A stretch of DNA of 64,000 bases, taken from Bacteroidales bacterium (GTDB taxonomy: Bacteria > Bacteroidota > Bacteroidia > Bacteroidales > WCHB1-69). Below, one piece after another: positions 41,401 to 49,453 of the stretch (positions are counted from its first letter, which is position 1; every line of letters starts with the position of its first letter). Location of the stretch: assembly GCA_024400635.1 (NCBI GenBank), contig JAKSMI010000002.1, positions 1-64,000 on the forward strand. The letters run 5' to 3'. A program made the position numbers and the translations under genes. Below the pieces are notes generated by a model, which did no database searches, had not been told where the DNA came from, and worked only from the letters and a program-made list of their open reading frames with translations.

Positions 41401-41743
41401 ATCCCAGAATGGAGTGGGGGATAAGTCCGTTGAACAGATGATAGAGGATATGCAGAAAACCGAAAAGGAATTGGTTAACAGAATTTTGAATCAGCAGACA
41501 ATCAATAGACAGAAAAATATCGAAACTCGTTTGTTGGAAAGTGAAAAAGCCGATCGTAAGCAAGATGAGGAAAAGAAACGCGAGTCAACAGAAGGAAGAG
41601 AAATTCTGAATACAAATCCTCCCAAAGACTGGAATTTGGATAAGGCTAAACAGGCTCAACAAGAGATGTTAAAGACTGTCCCTGTTGACTTGAATTATTA
41701 TTATAAAGAAAAAGTCAACAGCTATTTTTATAACATTGAATAA
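38393..41743 (+). CDS. DUF4175-family large membrane and coiled-coil protein
   Basis: The 1116-residue protein has two or three N-terminal membrane helices (about residues 24-45, 52-80 and 163-180). A long beta-rich periplasmic part (about 190-490) follows. After that comes some 600 residues of Gln-, Lys- and Met-rich coiled coil (KEMKQKQNE, QQLNRQMEAMKRSMEQGQPQ). This layout fits the DUF4175 family of Bacteroidota and other groups, which is of unknown function and often sits near MoxR/BatA-type genes. Here no BatA gene is nearby. A short Cys cluster with CKSKCKKAGNGSC lies near residue 915. It may be a scaffold in the cell envelope. Confidence 0.75.
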   Translation: MQNNNTELINKIKEFGRKYQLNKLYKGGILFVFITILTFLISVVLEYFSYFTPMVRKVIFFSYIAFFSLLLIFFVIIPLLKYFGLGKQLTREQIAKMVGDYFPEIDDKLLNLLQLQNQLEKGDYKSYELLQTAIDTKTENIKPFSFVKAIHFEKTTKYLKWAVIPILIFVLVFSIKSEVITEPTKRIVNYETVYEKPAPYAFEIVNDRLLAFQHDDFTINVKVIGEELPENIYIVYQKKNFKCSKNSNSEFSYSFSNLQQDIDFQIYTDEVSSQNYTLKVLPKPVTIGFSLKLKYPSYLNKNDEVLENVGSTAIPEGTKITWQFYTKNTDNLKFVYQDNEMMLTSESDNFSAALTVKSSFDYYIINKNKYFSSKDTLKHSISVVKDLYPEIYVESKVDSFFIDRYYFKGNIKDDYGFSNLYFVYSKFDDRGQLVQSNEKVPIQIDKNAVIQDFYYSFDAATLQMQPGYSLSYHFEVYDNDGVNGHKMSKSGQLEYKVKTQEEIDKDLEKSAVHSKTEMDDLMKESAQIIKDIEKFNKQLKETNNPSWQDKKRMEELMNKFNDLKKQIEDLQRQQSIDNMKENQYKDYTDEIIEKQKELERRMEEILSDEMKQMLQQMQQMMENMNKDQMQQNIDKMKMNAQDINQSLDQQLQIFKELEIEKKVNDFLNKTRELSQEQKNLSLQTPKKDISKDNLLKQQKDIQDKYNDLKKDLKDIEQLNSELEKPNKLSNMDTLQQQLEQNLNDAQQQLSKDNRSKASGNQKSASEKMEEMANRLEQDMNESELEEVTEDIAVLRQILDNLVLISFDQEDVLKSTSKLSPRAANYNEVTLAQHKIKDNMKMIEDSLLALARRQMAVQPFITKEVSKINNYIQSVESNFESRNVKTIGKSQQFVLTSMNNLSLMLAESMKEMKQKQNECKSKCKKAGNGSCNNPGGKGKSKKTRAKELQQQLNRQMEAMKRSMEQGQPQQGQAGQKQMSEQFAKMAAQQEAIRKMMQDYQDQLKSQNGVGDKSVEQMIEDMQKTEKELVNRILNQQTINRQKNIETRLLESEKADRKQDEEKKRESTEGREILNTNPPKDWNLDKAKQAQQEMLKTVPVDLNYYYKEKVNSYFYNIE

Positions 41744-41754
41744 TGTTTTTTTTC

Positions 41755-41770
41755 TTTTTCACGTGAAACA
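41755..41770. promoter_or_regulatory. parS-like centromere site
   Basis: The 16-mer TTTTTCACGTGAAACA differs by one base from the classical parS site TGTTTCACGTGAAACA bound by ParB. It lies in the gap between two genes, about 5 kb from the oriC candidate, where parS sites usually cluster. Confidence 0.75.
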
Positions 41771-41800
41771 ATAGGACAAAAATTTAAATATCAATCAATT

Positions 41801-42853
41801 GTGAACCGTATGAAAAAACTGAAACAATTTTTAGTTTTATTTTTTGTTTTCTGGAGTGGAATTACCTTTGCAGATGGTTATAAAGTTTTATATTTGGGCA
41901 ACAGCTATGTCTATACCAATGACCTTCCCTTGCAAGTGGCAAAAATGGCTGAATCCACAGGTGATAATTTGATTTACGAGTCCAATTCTCCGGGTGGTTG
42001 TTTCTTTAGTGGTCATACGCAAAATGGGACTTCCATATCTTTGATTCAACAGGGCGACTGGGATTATGTGGTTTTGCAGGGACAAAGCCAGGAACCATCA
42101 TTTCCTGATGTACAGTTTTATAGTCAGACCTATCCGTATGCCCAACAGCTTTGTCAAATGGTAAGTACTTACAACCCGAGAAGTCATGCGGTCTTTTTTA
42201 TGACATGGGGAAGAAAAGACGGTGACGCAATCAATTGTTTAAATTTTCCACCACTTTGTACTTACGAAGGAATGGATAGCCTTTTGTACTTGCGATATAT
42301 GATTATGGGTGAAGATTTTGGTGCCTGGGTGTCGCCGGTGGGTGCTTTGTGGCATTATTTGCGGGATAATCACCCTGAAATAAATCTTTATAGTTCGGAC
42401 GGAAGTCACCCCAATGAATATGGAACCTATGTGGCAGCCTGTTGTTTTTATACGATTTTTTTCCAAAAAAATCCTACCGCGATAACTTACCATTCTAATC
42501 TTTCAAGTGAGCAGGCTCAAATTATCAAAGATGCGGCGAAAACTGTTGTTTATGATAATTTGTCACTATGGATGAATCCACATGTTTCAACATCGATTGC
42601 TGATTACGAATCTAAGAATGAATTTTCGGTTCTGATTCAACCTAATCCCGTTGAAGAAGAATTGTCGATAGTGTCTGATAATTCCATTTCTGAAATTGTC
42701 ATTTATTCTATCGATGGTAAAGAAATTTATCGAAAAATTATAGGTTCGAATGAAGAAATAATCAATGTATCTAACTTAAAATCAGCAATTTATATTATTT
42801 CCATAAGTGATAAACAACAAAATATGGTTTATAGGAAATTTTTCAAGAAATAA
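41801..42853 (+). CDS. Secreted SGNH hydrolase with T9SS sorting domain
   Basis: The 350 residues form a signal peptide (to about residue 24), an SGNH/DUF4886-type hydrolase and a C-terminal T9SS signal. The nucleophile is in VLYLGNSYVY (GNSY replaces GDS), the second block is in DYVVLQGQSQEP, and the acid-His pair is in SDGSHPNEYGTYVAA. The tail (LIQPNPVEEELSI, IYSIDGKEIYRKI, LKSAIYIISISDKQQN) is a type A sorting domain that directs the protein through the outer membrane and to the surface. It probably removes acyl or acetyl groups from glycans. If Met4 is used instead of Met1 the signal is more typical. Confidence 0.88.
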   Translation: MNRMKKLKQFLVLFFVFWSGITFADGYKVLYLGNSYVYTNDLPLQVAKMAESTGDNLIYESNSPGGCFFSGHTQNGTSISLIQQGDWDYVVLQGQSQEPSFPDVQFYSQTYPYAQQLCQMVSTYNPRSHAVFFMTWGRKDGDAINCLNFPPLCTYEGMDSLLYLRYMIMGEDFGAWVSPVGALWHYLRDNHPEINLYSSDGSHPNEYGTYVAACCFYTIFFQKNPTAITYHSNLSSEQAQIIKDAAKTVVYDNLSLWMNPHVSTSIADYESKNEFSVLIQPNPVEEELSIVSDNSISEIVIYSIDGKEIYRKIIGSNEEIINVSNLKSAIYIISISDKQQNMVYRKFFKK

Positions 42854-42859
42854 ACAACC

Positions 42860-43294
42860 ATGATAAAGTTTAGCAATTTGCCGTGCGAAATTGAAGGTCA
42901 AAAGAAAGAATTGAAACACTGGTTGCTCAAAGTGGTCGAGTCAGAGGGTTTCATTCTTGGTGACGTGTTGTATTTTTTTCTTAATGATGAACAATTGCTG
43001 AAAGTAAATATGCAGTTTCTGAATCACGACACCTATACCGACATCATTACTTTCGATTATGACGACGGAAATATTGTAAATGGAGAAATATATATCAGTG
43101 AAGACAGAATACGTGATAACTCAAAACAAATGGATGTTTTGCTTCAGGATGAGATGCTTCGGGTTATCGTCCATGGCGTGTTGCATTTATGCGGGTACAA
43201 GGATAAAACAGATTTAGACGCAGCTGTTATGAGACAAAAGGAAGATGATTATATTTTATTCTATAAAAATCTAAACAACTATAAATCAAACTAA
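42860..43294 (+). CDS. ybeY: Endoribonuclease YbeY (rRNA maturation factor)
   Basis: The 144-residue metalloprotein has the YbeY pattern: DTYTDIITFDYDDG, NGEIYISEDRI and the zinc site HGVLHLCGYKDKTDLD. Two His of the H-x3-H motif are visible; the third His of E. coli YbeY (GYDH) is replaced in a way usual for Bacteroidota (GYKD). It trims 16S rRNA 3' ends and helps ribosome quality control. It starts six bases after the SGNH gene and ends seven bases before mnmG, so the three look cotranscribed. Confidence 0.93.
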   Translation: MIKFSNLPCEIEGQKKELKHWLLKVVESEGFILGDVLYFFLNDEQLLKVNMQFLNHDTYTDIITFDYDDGNIVNGEIYISEDRIRDNSKQMDVLLQDEMLRVIVHGVLHLCGYKDKTDLDAAVMRQKEDDYILFYKNLNNYKSN

Positions 43295-43301
43295 TAAAAT
43301 A

Positions 43302-45182
43302 ATGTTCCACGTGGAAAAAGATAATTTTTTTAATGTTATTGTAGTCGGTGCGGGCCATGCTGGTTGTGAAGCGGCCATGGCATCAGCGCGGTTAGGTAGC
43401 CGGACTTTGCTCATTACAATGCACTTGGGTTTGGTGGCGCAGATGTCGTGTAATCCAGCCATGGGTGGTATTGCCAAGGGTCAAATCGTGCGTGAAATTG
43501 ATGCTTTGGGAGGTTTTTCCGGCATTGTCGCCGACCAGTCCACGATACAATTCCGTATGTTGAATCGCTCCAAAGGTCCTGCCATGTGGAGTCCGCGAAC
43601 TCAAAATGACAAATATTTGTTTTCTCAATGTTGGAAAAATATAATTGAAAACCAACCCAATTTAGAATTGCGACAAGATACGGTATCCGATATTCTAATA
43701 GAACAAAATCAGGTTAAAGGGGTCAAAACACAACAAGGTTCTACTTTTTATGCTTCTAAAGTCATTCTGACCAATGGTACTTTTTTGAATGGTAGAATCC
43801 ATATAGGTGAAGTGAATTTTTCTGGTGGAAGAATGGGTGAGAATAATTCTTTATACCTTTCCGATAAGCTCAAGGATTTTGGTCTGACAGTGAAAAAACT
43901 GAAAACGGGTACGCCAGTGAGAATTGATAAAAGAACTATCGATTTTTCTAAAATGGAAGAACAATGTGGCGATGAAAATCCTGGTAAGTTTTCCTTTACT
44001 TCAACCGTTGCCGTACAACAACAAATGAGTTGTTGGATTACTTATACCAATGAGGCCGTTCATGATGTTTTGCGGACAGGTTTCGAATTTTCCCCCATGT
44101 TCCAAGGACGAATCCAAGGCGTCGGGCCGCGTTATTGTCCATCTATTGAAGATAAAATTAATAGATTTGCCGATAGGGAACGACACCAGCTTTTTTTGGA
44201 ACCCGAAGGCAGGTTCACTAATGAATATTATCTGAATGGCTTTTCTTCTTCTCTTCCCGAGAAGGTTCAAATTGACGCTATGCACTTGATTCCCGGTTTG
44301 GAAAATGCCAAAGTTTTTAGACCGGGTTATGCTATAGAATACGATTTTTTCGATCCAATGCAGTTGAAATTTTCCCTTGAATCCAAGTTGATTTCAGGTT
44401 TGTATTTGGCAGGTCAAGTGAATGGAACAACGGGTTATGAAGAAGCTGCCTGTCAGGGTCTGATGGCTGGCATCAATGCTCATTTGGCAGTGAACGAAAA
44501 AGAACCATTGATATTGAAACGCTCTGAAGCTTATATTGGTGTTTTGATAGACGATTTGATTACCAAAGGTGTTGAGGATCCATATCGGATGTTTACTTCC
44601 CGAGCAGAATACCGTATCCTTTTACGTCAGGATAATGCCGATGAACGATTGACACCTATCGGTCATAATTTGGGTTTGATTGATGAAGAACGGTACGAAA
44701 AGATGTGTACTAAATATGAAAAACAGACTCGTTTTGTGGAATTTTTGTCTGAACATCACGCCAAACCAGATGAAGTAAATGTCTATTTGGCAGAGGCTGA
44801 ATCTTCCGAAATCAATCAGAGAACGAAATATGCCAACCTATTGCTTCGTCCACAAGTGGCTTTGTCAAAATTAAAAGAATGTTGTACACGCATAGAGGAG
44901 TTTATCAATGAAAATTTCTTAAGTATCGAAGAACAGGAAAATGCGGAAATTCTCATCAAGTATGCCAACTATATTGAAAAGGAAAAAGAAATGGCAGATA
45001 AATTGATGAATTTGGACAACATCAAAATTTCACCGGATTTCGATTATAAGAATTTTCCATCCTTGTCATTGGAGGCGAGAGAAAAATTGTCAAGGGTGAA
45101 ACCAGAAAATTTAGGACAGGCCTCCAGAATTAGCGGTGTAAGTCCCTCAGATGTTGCTGCCTTAATGATTTACTTAAGATAA
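43302..45182 (+). CDS. mnmG: tRNA uridine 5-carboxymethylaminomethyl modification enzyme MnmG (GidA)
   Basis: The 626-residue flavoprotein is full length. The N-terminus has the FAD Rossmann motif VIVVGAGHAGCEAAMASARLG. Then come the MnmG signatures SCNPAMGGIAKGQIVREIDALGG, MLNRSKGPAMWSPRTQ and FLNGRIHIG. The second motif region is PGYAIEYDFFDP and GQVNGTTGYEEAACQGLMAG. The C-terminal helical domain ends EARERLSRVKPENLGQASRI-like. With MnmE it adds the carboxymethylaminomethyl group to U34 of certain tRNAs. The gene is often close to oriC, as would be true here. The partner mnmE is not in this window. Confidence 0.97.
   Translation: MFHVEKDNFFNVIVVGAGHAGCEAAMASARLGSRTLLITMHLGLVAQMSCNPAMGGIAKGQIVREIDALGGFSGIVADQSTIQFRMLNRSKGPAMWSPRTQNDKYLFSQCWKNIIENQPNLELRQDTVSDILIEQNQVKGVKTQQGSTFYASKVILTNGTFLNGRIHIGEVNFSGGRMGENNSLYLSDKLKDFGLTVKKLKTGTPVRIDKRTIDFSKMEEQCGDENPGKFSFTSTVAVQQQMSCWITYTNEAVHDVLRTGFEFSPMFQGRIQGVGPRYCPSIEDKINRFADRERHQLFLEPEGRFTNEYYLNGFSSSLPEKVQIDAMHLIPGLENAKVFRPGYAIEYDFFDPMQLKFSLESKLISGLYLAGQVNGTTGYEEAACQGLMAGINAHLAVNEKEPLILKRSEAYIGVLIDDLITKGVEDPYRMFTSRAEYRILLRQDNADERLTPIGHNLGLIDEERYEKMCTKYEKQTRFVEFLSEHHAKPDEVNVYLAEAESSEINQRTKYANLLLRPQVALSKLKECCTRIEEFINENFLSIEEQENAEILIKYANYIEKEKEMADKLMNLDNIKISPDFDYKNFPSLSLEAREKLSRVKPENLGQASRISGVSPSDVAALMIYLR
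43303..43318. promoter_or_regulatory. Second parS-like site, at the start of mnmG
   Basis: TGTTCCACGTGGAAAA overlaps codons 1-6 of mnmG. Its core TTCCACGTGGAA is a perfect palindrome, and the 16-mer differs from the symmetrical variant TGTTCCACGTGGAACA by one base. parS sites within or beside gidA/mnmG are known in other bacteria. Confidence 0.65.
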
Positions 45183-45409
45183 ATAATTGAATATCAGTAC
45201 TTTATAAACAACAATTTTGATAGAGCGATTTTTTTCAAAAAGATGAGTTTTACTATCAAAAAGTAAAAATCATTGCTTAAAACGCAGATTTTTTGTAAAT
45301 GTTTGATAATTAATAGATTTGAAAAAAATCAACAAATTGGACAATAAAAAAAATAATTTGCCGAGAGTAAAAATATTTTTTGTATTTTTGACCGCTCAAA
45401 GTTTACAAT

Positions 45410-45497
45410 GGAGAGATGGCCGAGTGGTCGAAGGCGCACGCCTGGAAAGTGTGTAAACGCCGAAAGCGTTTCAAGGGTTCGAATCCCTTTCTCTCCG
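45410..45497 (+). tRNA. tRNA-Ser (anticodon GGA)
   Basis: Acceptor arms GGAGAGA (45410-45416) and TCTCTCC (45490-45496) pair fully, with G as discriminator base. The anticodon loop reads CTGGAAA, anticodon GGA. A long variable arm (AACGCCGAAAGCGTT) identifies a class II tRNA, and the T arm is GGGTTCGAATCCC. The 3' CCA is not encoded. TATTTTTG at 45383-45390 is its promoter element. Confidence 0.97.
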
Positions 45498-45577
45498 CAC
45501 TTTTTATCTTGTTAATAATCAATAGAATATAAGAAAGAAAATAAACAAAATTACAAATTTAAACAGTTAAAATCATT

Positions 45578-46399
45578 ATGAAAAAACTGATCGCATTATT
45601 GACCGTTGCAGGTTTTTTGACCTTCGGTGTGGCAAACACTGCGTTTGCACAAAATGAACAAAAAGATGACAATTCGGCAGCCCAGACTGAGGAAACAGTT
45701 GAAGCTACTGAAGAAGCTCCAGTGGAACAGGCAGTTTTGATGGAAGATGCTGACGAAGCTCCATCACAGGGTTTACACTATGTTTTGAAAGAAAAATACA
45801 TTCAGGGTGGTGCTTTGTGGATGACCCCGGTTTTGATCTGCTTGATTTTAGGTTTGGCTCTCGTTATCGAAAGAATATTCTATTTAAACTTAGCTTCTGT
45901 TAATTCTGAAAAATTATTGAAGAAAGTGGAAGACGCACTCCAGAATGGTGGTATTGAAAAGGCAAAAGAACTCTGCCGCGATTCAAAAGGCCCCTTGGCT
46001 TCTGTATTCTATCAAGGCTTGGATCGTTACGATGAAGGTCTCGATTCAGTAGAAAAATCAGTTGAATCTTATGGTGCCGTTCAGATGGGTCGCCTGGAAA
46101 CCAACTTGAGCTGGATTGGTTTGTTCTTGGCTTTGGCTCCTTCACTCGGTTTCTTGGGAACAGTTGTTGGTATGGTTCAGGCATTCGATGATATCGAAAG
46201 AGCTGGTGATATTTCTCCGACCATCGTTGCTGGTGGTATGAAAGTGGCTTTGTTGACAACCGTATTTGGTTTGATCACCGCTATCATCCTTCAGATTTTC
46301 TACAACTATATCCTTTCAAAAATCGACTCTATCGTTAACGATATGGAAAACGCCACGATTTCATTCATGGATATTCTTGTTAAAAACAAACAAAAATAA
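45578..46399 (+). CDS. exbB: MotA/TolQ/ExbB-family proton channel protein
   Basis: The 273 residues open with a signal-like helix (MKKLIALLTVAGFLTFGVA), then an acidic linker (about residues 27-60, EETVEATEEAPVEQ). The ExbB/TolQ core has helix one GALWMTPVLICLILGLALVI, a cytoplasmic loop, and the last two helices LSWIGLFLALAPSLGFLGTV and VALLTTVFGLITAIILQIF. LGFLGTVVGM and the Thr in TTVFGL match the proton-path residues of the family. With ExbD-like partners encoded two genes on it turns proton flow into work on outer membrane or periplasmic proteins. The N-terminal extension with a cleavable-looking signal is usual in Bacteroidota. Confidence 0.93.
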   Translation: MKKLIALLTVAGFLTFGVANTAFAQNEQKDDNSAAQTEETVEATEEAPVEQAVLMEDADEAPSQGLHYVLKEKYIQGGALWMTPVLICLILGLALVIERIFYLNLASVNSEKLLKKVEDALQNGGIEKAKELCRDSKGPLASVFYQGLDRYDEGLDSVEKSVESYGAVQMGRLETNLSWIGLFLALAPSLGFLGTVVGMVQAFDDIERAGDISPTIVAGGMKVALLTTVFGLITAIILQIFYNYILSKIDSIVNDMENATISFMDILVKNKQK

Positions 46400-46432
46400 T
46401 CCGCATAATCAAATTTTAAAAATTCTCTGATT

Positions 46433-47377
46433 ATGAAGAAAATCGTTAATATAGCAATTTTTGTGGTAGCCATCATCACTTGTGTGCTTGCCGTTTGTTT
46501 TGCTTCAGCATTTGACCAGGACAAAATGGCAAACTACAACGAGGCTCAGATGGTGAATGCCGACAATCCGCAAATGATTGCCGACTTCGAGGCCACAACG
46601 CCGGAAACTCTTCCCGCATTCGTTGACCAATATCGCAGCGAAGGCGCTACTCTTTCTGAAAATCTGAAAGCTCAGCAACTTCAAAAAGATATCCTTTATA
46701 CTTATATCGTAGAATTGGGTGAATTGACAGAGGAAACTTTCCCAGAATATCAGGCAAATTTCCCAAGCCACGCAAAATCTTTGTTTGCACAGGCCGACAA
46801 CGCTCAAAAATATACCGATGGTTTTGCAGCTGTTCAAGATTTCTCAAAACTTGAAAACTACATTTCAAAATTAAATGATGAATATTCTGTTATTAAACAA
46901 GACTATATCCATCAGAAAAACTACAACAAGGCTTACAATTCCATCGTCAATCAAGCTGATGGTGTAAACCAAGTTGTATCAGAAACGAAGAAAGCCGAAG
47001 ACTTGTCAACATTGAAAGTGGACATCGCTGGTTATGTTTCCCAAGGCAAACTTTTAAATGTCACCGTGATGTTTGGTTACTTATTGTTCTTTGTGACCAT
47101 TGCCATGTTGCTGTACTTCGCTCTTAAAGCTATTTTCTCAAATATCAAAAATTCGTACAAGTCACTTTTGGTTATCGTTGCTTTCGTTATCCTCGTTTTC
47201 ATCGGATATCTGATTGCTTCACCCGAAATGACACCATCAGCCATCAAAATGCAGCATACTGTACAACAGGTTAAATGGATAGGTGCAGGTATGTTCGTAT
47301 TTTATATTGCTTTCATTGGTGCTATTTGTGCAATTGTTGGTACTGCAATTTCGTCTGCAATAAAAAATAGAAAATAA
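46433..47377 (+). CDS. Membrane protein of the ExbB-ExbD operon, function unknown
   Basis: The 314-residue protein has an N-terminal helix (IVNIAIFVVAIITCVLAVCF), a periplasmic helical domain of about 180 residues and three C-terminal helices (VTVMFGYLLFFVTIAMLLYF near 207-226; SLLVIVAFVILVFIGYLI near 243-260; MFVFYIAFIGAICAIVGTAI near 288-307). I recognise no domain. It lies between the proton-channel gene and the two ExbD genes, with gaps of 33 and one base. That strongly suggests it is a dedicated fourth subunit. Similar position-conserved proteins occur in Bacteroidales. Confidence 0.82.
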   Translation: MKKIVNIAIFVVAIITCVLAVCFASAFDQDKMANYNEAQMVNADNPQMIADFEATTPETLPAFVDQYRSEGATLSENLKAQQLQKDILYTYIVELGELTEETFPEYQANFPSHAKSLFAQADNAQKYTDGFAAVQDFSKLENYISKLNDEYSVIKQDYIHQKNYNKAYNSIVNQADGVNQVVSETKKAEDLSTLKVDIAGYVSQGKLLNVTVMFGYLLFFVTIAMLLYFALKAIFSNIKNSYKSLLVIVAFVILVFIGYLIASPEMTPSAIKMQHTVQQVKWIGAGMFVFYIAFIGAICAIVGTAISSAIKNRK

Positions 47378-47378
47378 A

Positions 47379-47957
47379 ATGGCAAGAAAAACTCCAGGAA
47401 TCAATACAGGATCGTCGGCAGACATTTCGTTCTTGCTGCTGACTTTTTTCTTGTTGACATCGTCCATCAATACCGAACAAGGTATTCCACGTCGTCTTCC
47501 ACCACCAAAGGAGAAAGACGCCAAGGAGCAGAAAGTCGATATCAACCAAAGAAACGTTCTTAATGTGTTGGTGAATTTCCAGGATCAGATTTCCGTTAAC
47601 GGCGAACAAATGGATATTTCGCAGTTGAAACAAACCGCTATGGATTTTCTTGAAAACCCCACCAACGATCCACATAAGCCGGAAAAGAAATACGTTGACA
47701 TTGAAAACATGGGTGAATATGCTGTTTCTCAGGGTGTTATCTCATTGACTAACGACCAGGGAACAACCTATAACATGTATGTTCAGGTGCAAAACGAATT
47801 GCAGCGCGCCGTCAACGAACTTCGTGATAAGGTTTCTACCGGCTATTTCGGCAAAAAATATGATAATTTGGATACCGCTCTTCAGAAAGCAGTTCAAAAG
47901 GCTGTCCCAATGAACATTTCCGAAGCTCCTCCTATTGATTACGGTAAAACAGAATAA
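47379..47957 (+). CDS. exbD: ExbD/TolR-family biopolymer transport protein, first copy
   Basis: The 192-residue protein has the ExbD/TolR helix near the N-terminus (SSADISFLLLTFFLLTSSIN) with the essential Asp in SADISFLLLTFF. A periplasmic domain of about 150 residues follows and is longer than usual (NVLVNFQDQISVNGEQMDI; then EYAVSQGVISLTNDQGTT). With the ExbB-like protein it forms the proton channel that energises outer-membrane or cell-surface work. It begins two bases after the preceding gene and ends three bases before a second ExbD, so two different ExbD-like subunits serve one ExbB. Confidence 0.92.
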   Translation: MARKTPGINTGSSADISFLLLTFFLLTSSINTEQGIPRRLPPPKEKDAKEQKVDINQRNVLNVLVNFQDQISVNGEQMDISQLKQTAMDFLENPTNDPHKPEKKYVDIENMGEYAVSQGVISLTNDQGTTYNMYVQVQNELQRAVNELRDKVSTGYFGKKYDNLDTALQKAVQKAVPMNISEAPPIDYGKTE

Positions 47958-47960
47958 GTT

Positions 47961-48449
47961 ATGGCAAGATTTAGAAAAGAAGAGAAAAAAGAGGTTCCCG
48001 AACTGAATATGGGTTCCATGTCTGACATCATCTTTATGTTCTTGTTCTTCTTTATGGTTATCACAACCATGCGTGAGGCTACTTTGAAAGTTAAATTTCA
48101 GCCACCAAAAGCTACTGAAATTCAGAAACTTGAGAAGAAATCTCTCGTTGCCAACATTTACATTGGTGCCCCAATCAGCAAAAACGAAAACACCCTTCCT
48201 CCTGGAAAAGTATCCGTTCAGCTTAACGACCAAACCATCAAGGCCGAGGACCTGGCAGCCGATGTTAGAGACTTTATCGGTACCGAAAAAGAATCAAGAA
48301 GTGAAGAAGATAAAAACAAGCTGACCTTCTCACTGAAAGTTGATAAAGATGTTCAAATGCGTTACGTGAACACTATTAAAAACGAATTGCGTCAAAATAA
48401 CGCCTTGAAAATCAACTATGCAACTGGTAAAAAATCAGAAATGAATTAA
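47961..48449 (+). CDS. exbD: ExbD/TolR-family biopolymer transport protein, second copy
   Basis: The 162-residue protein has a cytoplasmic N-terminus rich in Lys and Glu, the helix MSDIIFMFLFFFMVITTMRE with Asp in MGSMSDIIFMFLFF, and a periplasmic domain ending VQMRYVNTIKNELRQNNALK. It differs from the first copy in length and in having the NMGSMSDI motif typical of Bacteroidota ExbD. The gene closes the operon and is followed by a terminator at 48496. Confidence 0.92.
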   Translation: MARFRKEEKKEVPELNMGSMSDIIFMFLFFFMVITTMREATLKVKFQPPKATEIQKLEKKSLVANIYIGAPISKNENTLPPGKVSVQLNDQTIKAEDLAADVRDFIGTEKESRSEEDKNKLTFSLKVDKDVQMRYVNTIKNELRQNNALKINYATGKKSEMN

Positions 48450-48495
48450 TATGTTCTTGAACATATGATTCATATCGAAAGATAAATGAACTAAT

Positions 48496-48523
48496 GAGGG
48501 CGGCGCTTTGTCGCCCTCTTTTT
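48496..48523 (+). terminator. Terminator after the ExbB-ExbD operon
   Basis: GAGGGCG (48496-48502) pairs with CGCCCTC (48512-48518) and five T follow. It lies in front of yicC, whose frame from 48494 overlaps this hairpin and is therefore started at 48539 instead. Confidence 0.85.
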
Positions 48524-48538
48524 ATAAACAAATTGATT

Positions 48539-49405
48539 ATGATACAATCTATGACCGGTTTTGGCAAAACTTCCCTCCAAATTGAAGGAAAGTCTGTCAA
48601 TGTTGAAATTAGAAGTTTGAATAGTAAGCAGTTGGACTTATCACTGCGCCTCTCATCCATTTTCCGCGAAAAGGAAAATGAAATCCGAAATATCGTGGCA
48701 AGCAAGCTTGTCCGTGGTAAAATCGATGTTGCCGTCTATGTTGAAAAGACAGAAAAGCCACAGGTTTCCATCAACACCGAATTGGCAAAATCCTACTACC
48801 AAACCTTGGTAAATCTTTCCAAGGAACTTGATAATCCTGTGGAAAGCGATATTTTCTGCCAGCTGCTGCGTTTGCCCGAAGTTGTTACTACCGGCAATGA
48901 TGAAATGACGGATACGCTCTGGAACGCCGTTGAAAAGGCCGTCAATGAAAGCTGTGACAAAGTGGTGGCATTCCGCATTAATGAAGGTAAACACTTGGCC
49001 GCCGATTTTGAAAAACGAGTGAAAATGATTGATGCCATGGTGGATGAAATCACACCATTTGAACAGAATCGCATCGTTAGCATTCGTGAAAAATTCATTT
49101 CTTCATTATCAGAATTGCCAGTACAATACGACAGCAACCGCTTTGAGCAGGAGATGATTTTCTATCTGGAAAAATTAGATATCACAGAGGAAAAAGTCCG
49201 CCTGCGCAAGCATTGCTCCTATTTTATGGATACAATGGCCGAAGAACAATCGCAAGGCAAAAAGTTGGGTTTTATTGTGCAGGAAATAGGTCGTGAGGTG
49301 AATACTACGGGCTCCAAAGCCTGTGATTTCAATATCCAGCAAATTGTAGTGAGAATGAAAGACGAAGTGGAGAAATTGAAGGAACAGCTGGCGAATGTGC
49401 TATAG
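48539..49405 (+). CDS. yicC: YicC-family endoribonuclease
   Basis: The 288-residue protein has the usual N-terminus MIQSMTGFGKTSLQIEGKSV with NVEIRSLNSKQLDLSLRLS. The C-terminal DUF1732 part is RLRKHCSYFMDTMAEEQSQG-like and KLGFIVQEIGREVNTTGSKA. The start 48539 is taken because the 15 residues before it come from the terminator hairpin and are not conserved. YicC proteins are ribonucleases that promote decay of certain small RNAs and mRNAs. In many bacteria gmk follows yicC; here the next sequence is a repeat island, so that link is broken. Confidence 0.94.
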   Translation: MIQSMTGFGKTSLQIEGKSVNVEIRSLNSKQLDLSLRLSSIFREKENEIRNIVASKLVRGKIDVAVYVEKTEKPQVSINTELAKSYYQTLVNLSKELDNPVESDIFCQLLRLPEVVTTGNDEMTDTLWNAVEKAVNESCDKVVAFRINEGKHLAADFEKRVKMIDAMVDEITPFEQNRIVSIREKFISSLSELPVQYDSNRFEQEMIFYLEKLDITEEKVRLRKHCSYFMDTMAEEQSQGKKLGFIVQEIGREVNTTGSKACDFNIQQIVVRMKDEVEKLKEQLANVL

Positions 49406-49453
49406 AGAAGATTAATCGTTTAGCAGTTTAGTTGTTTAATCGTTTAGGTGTTC

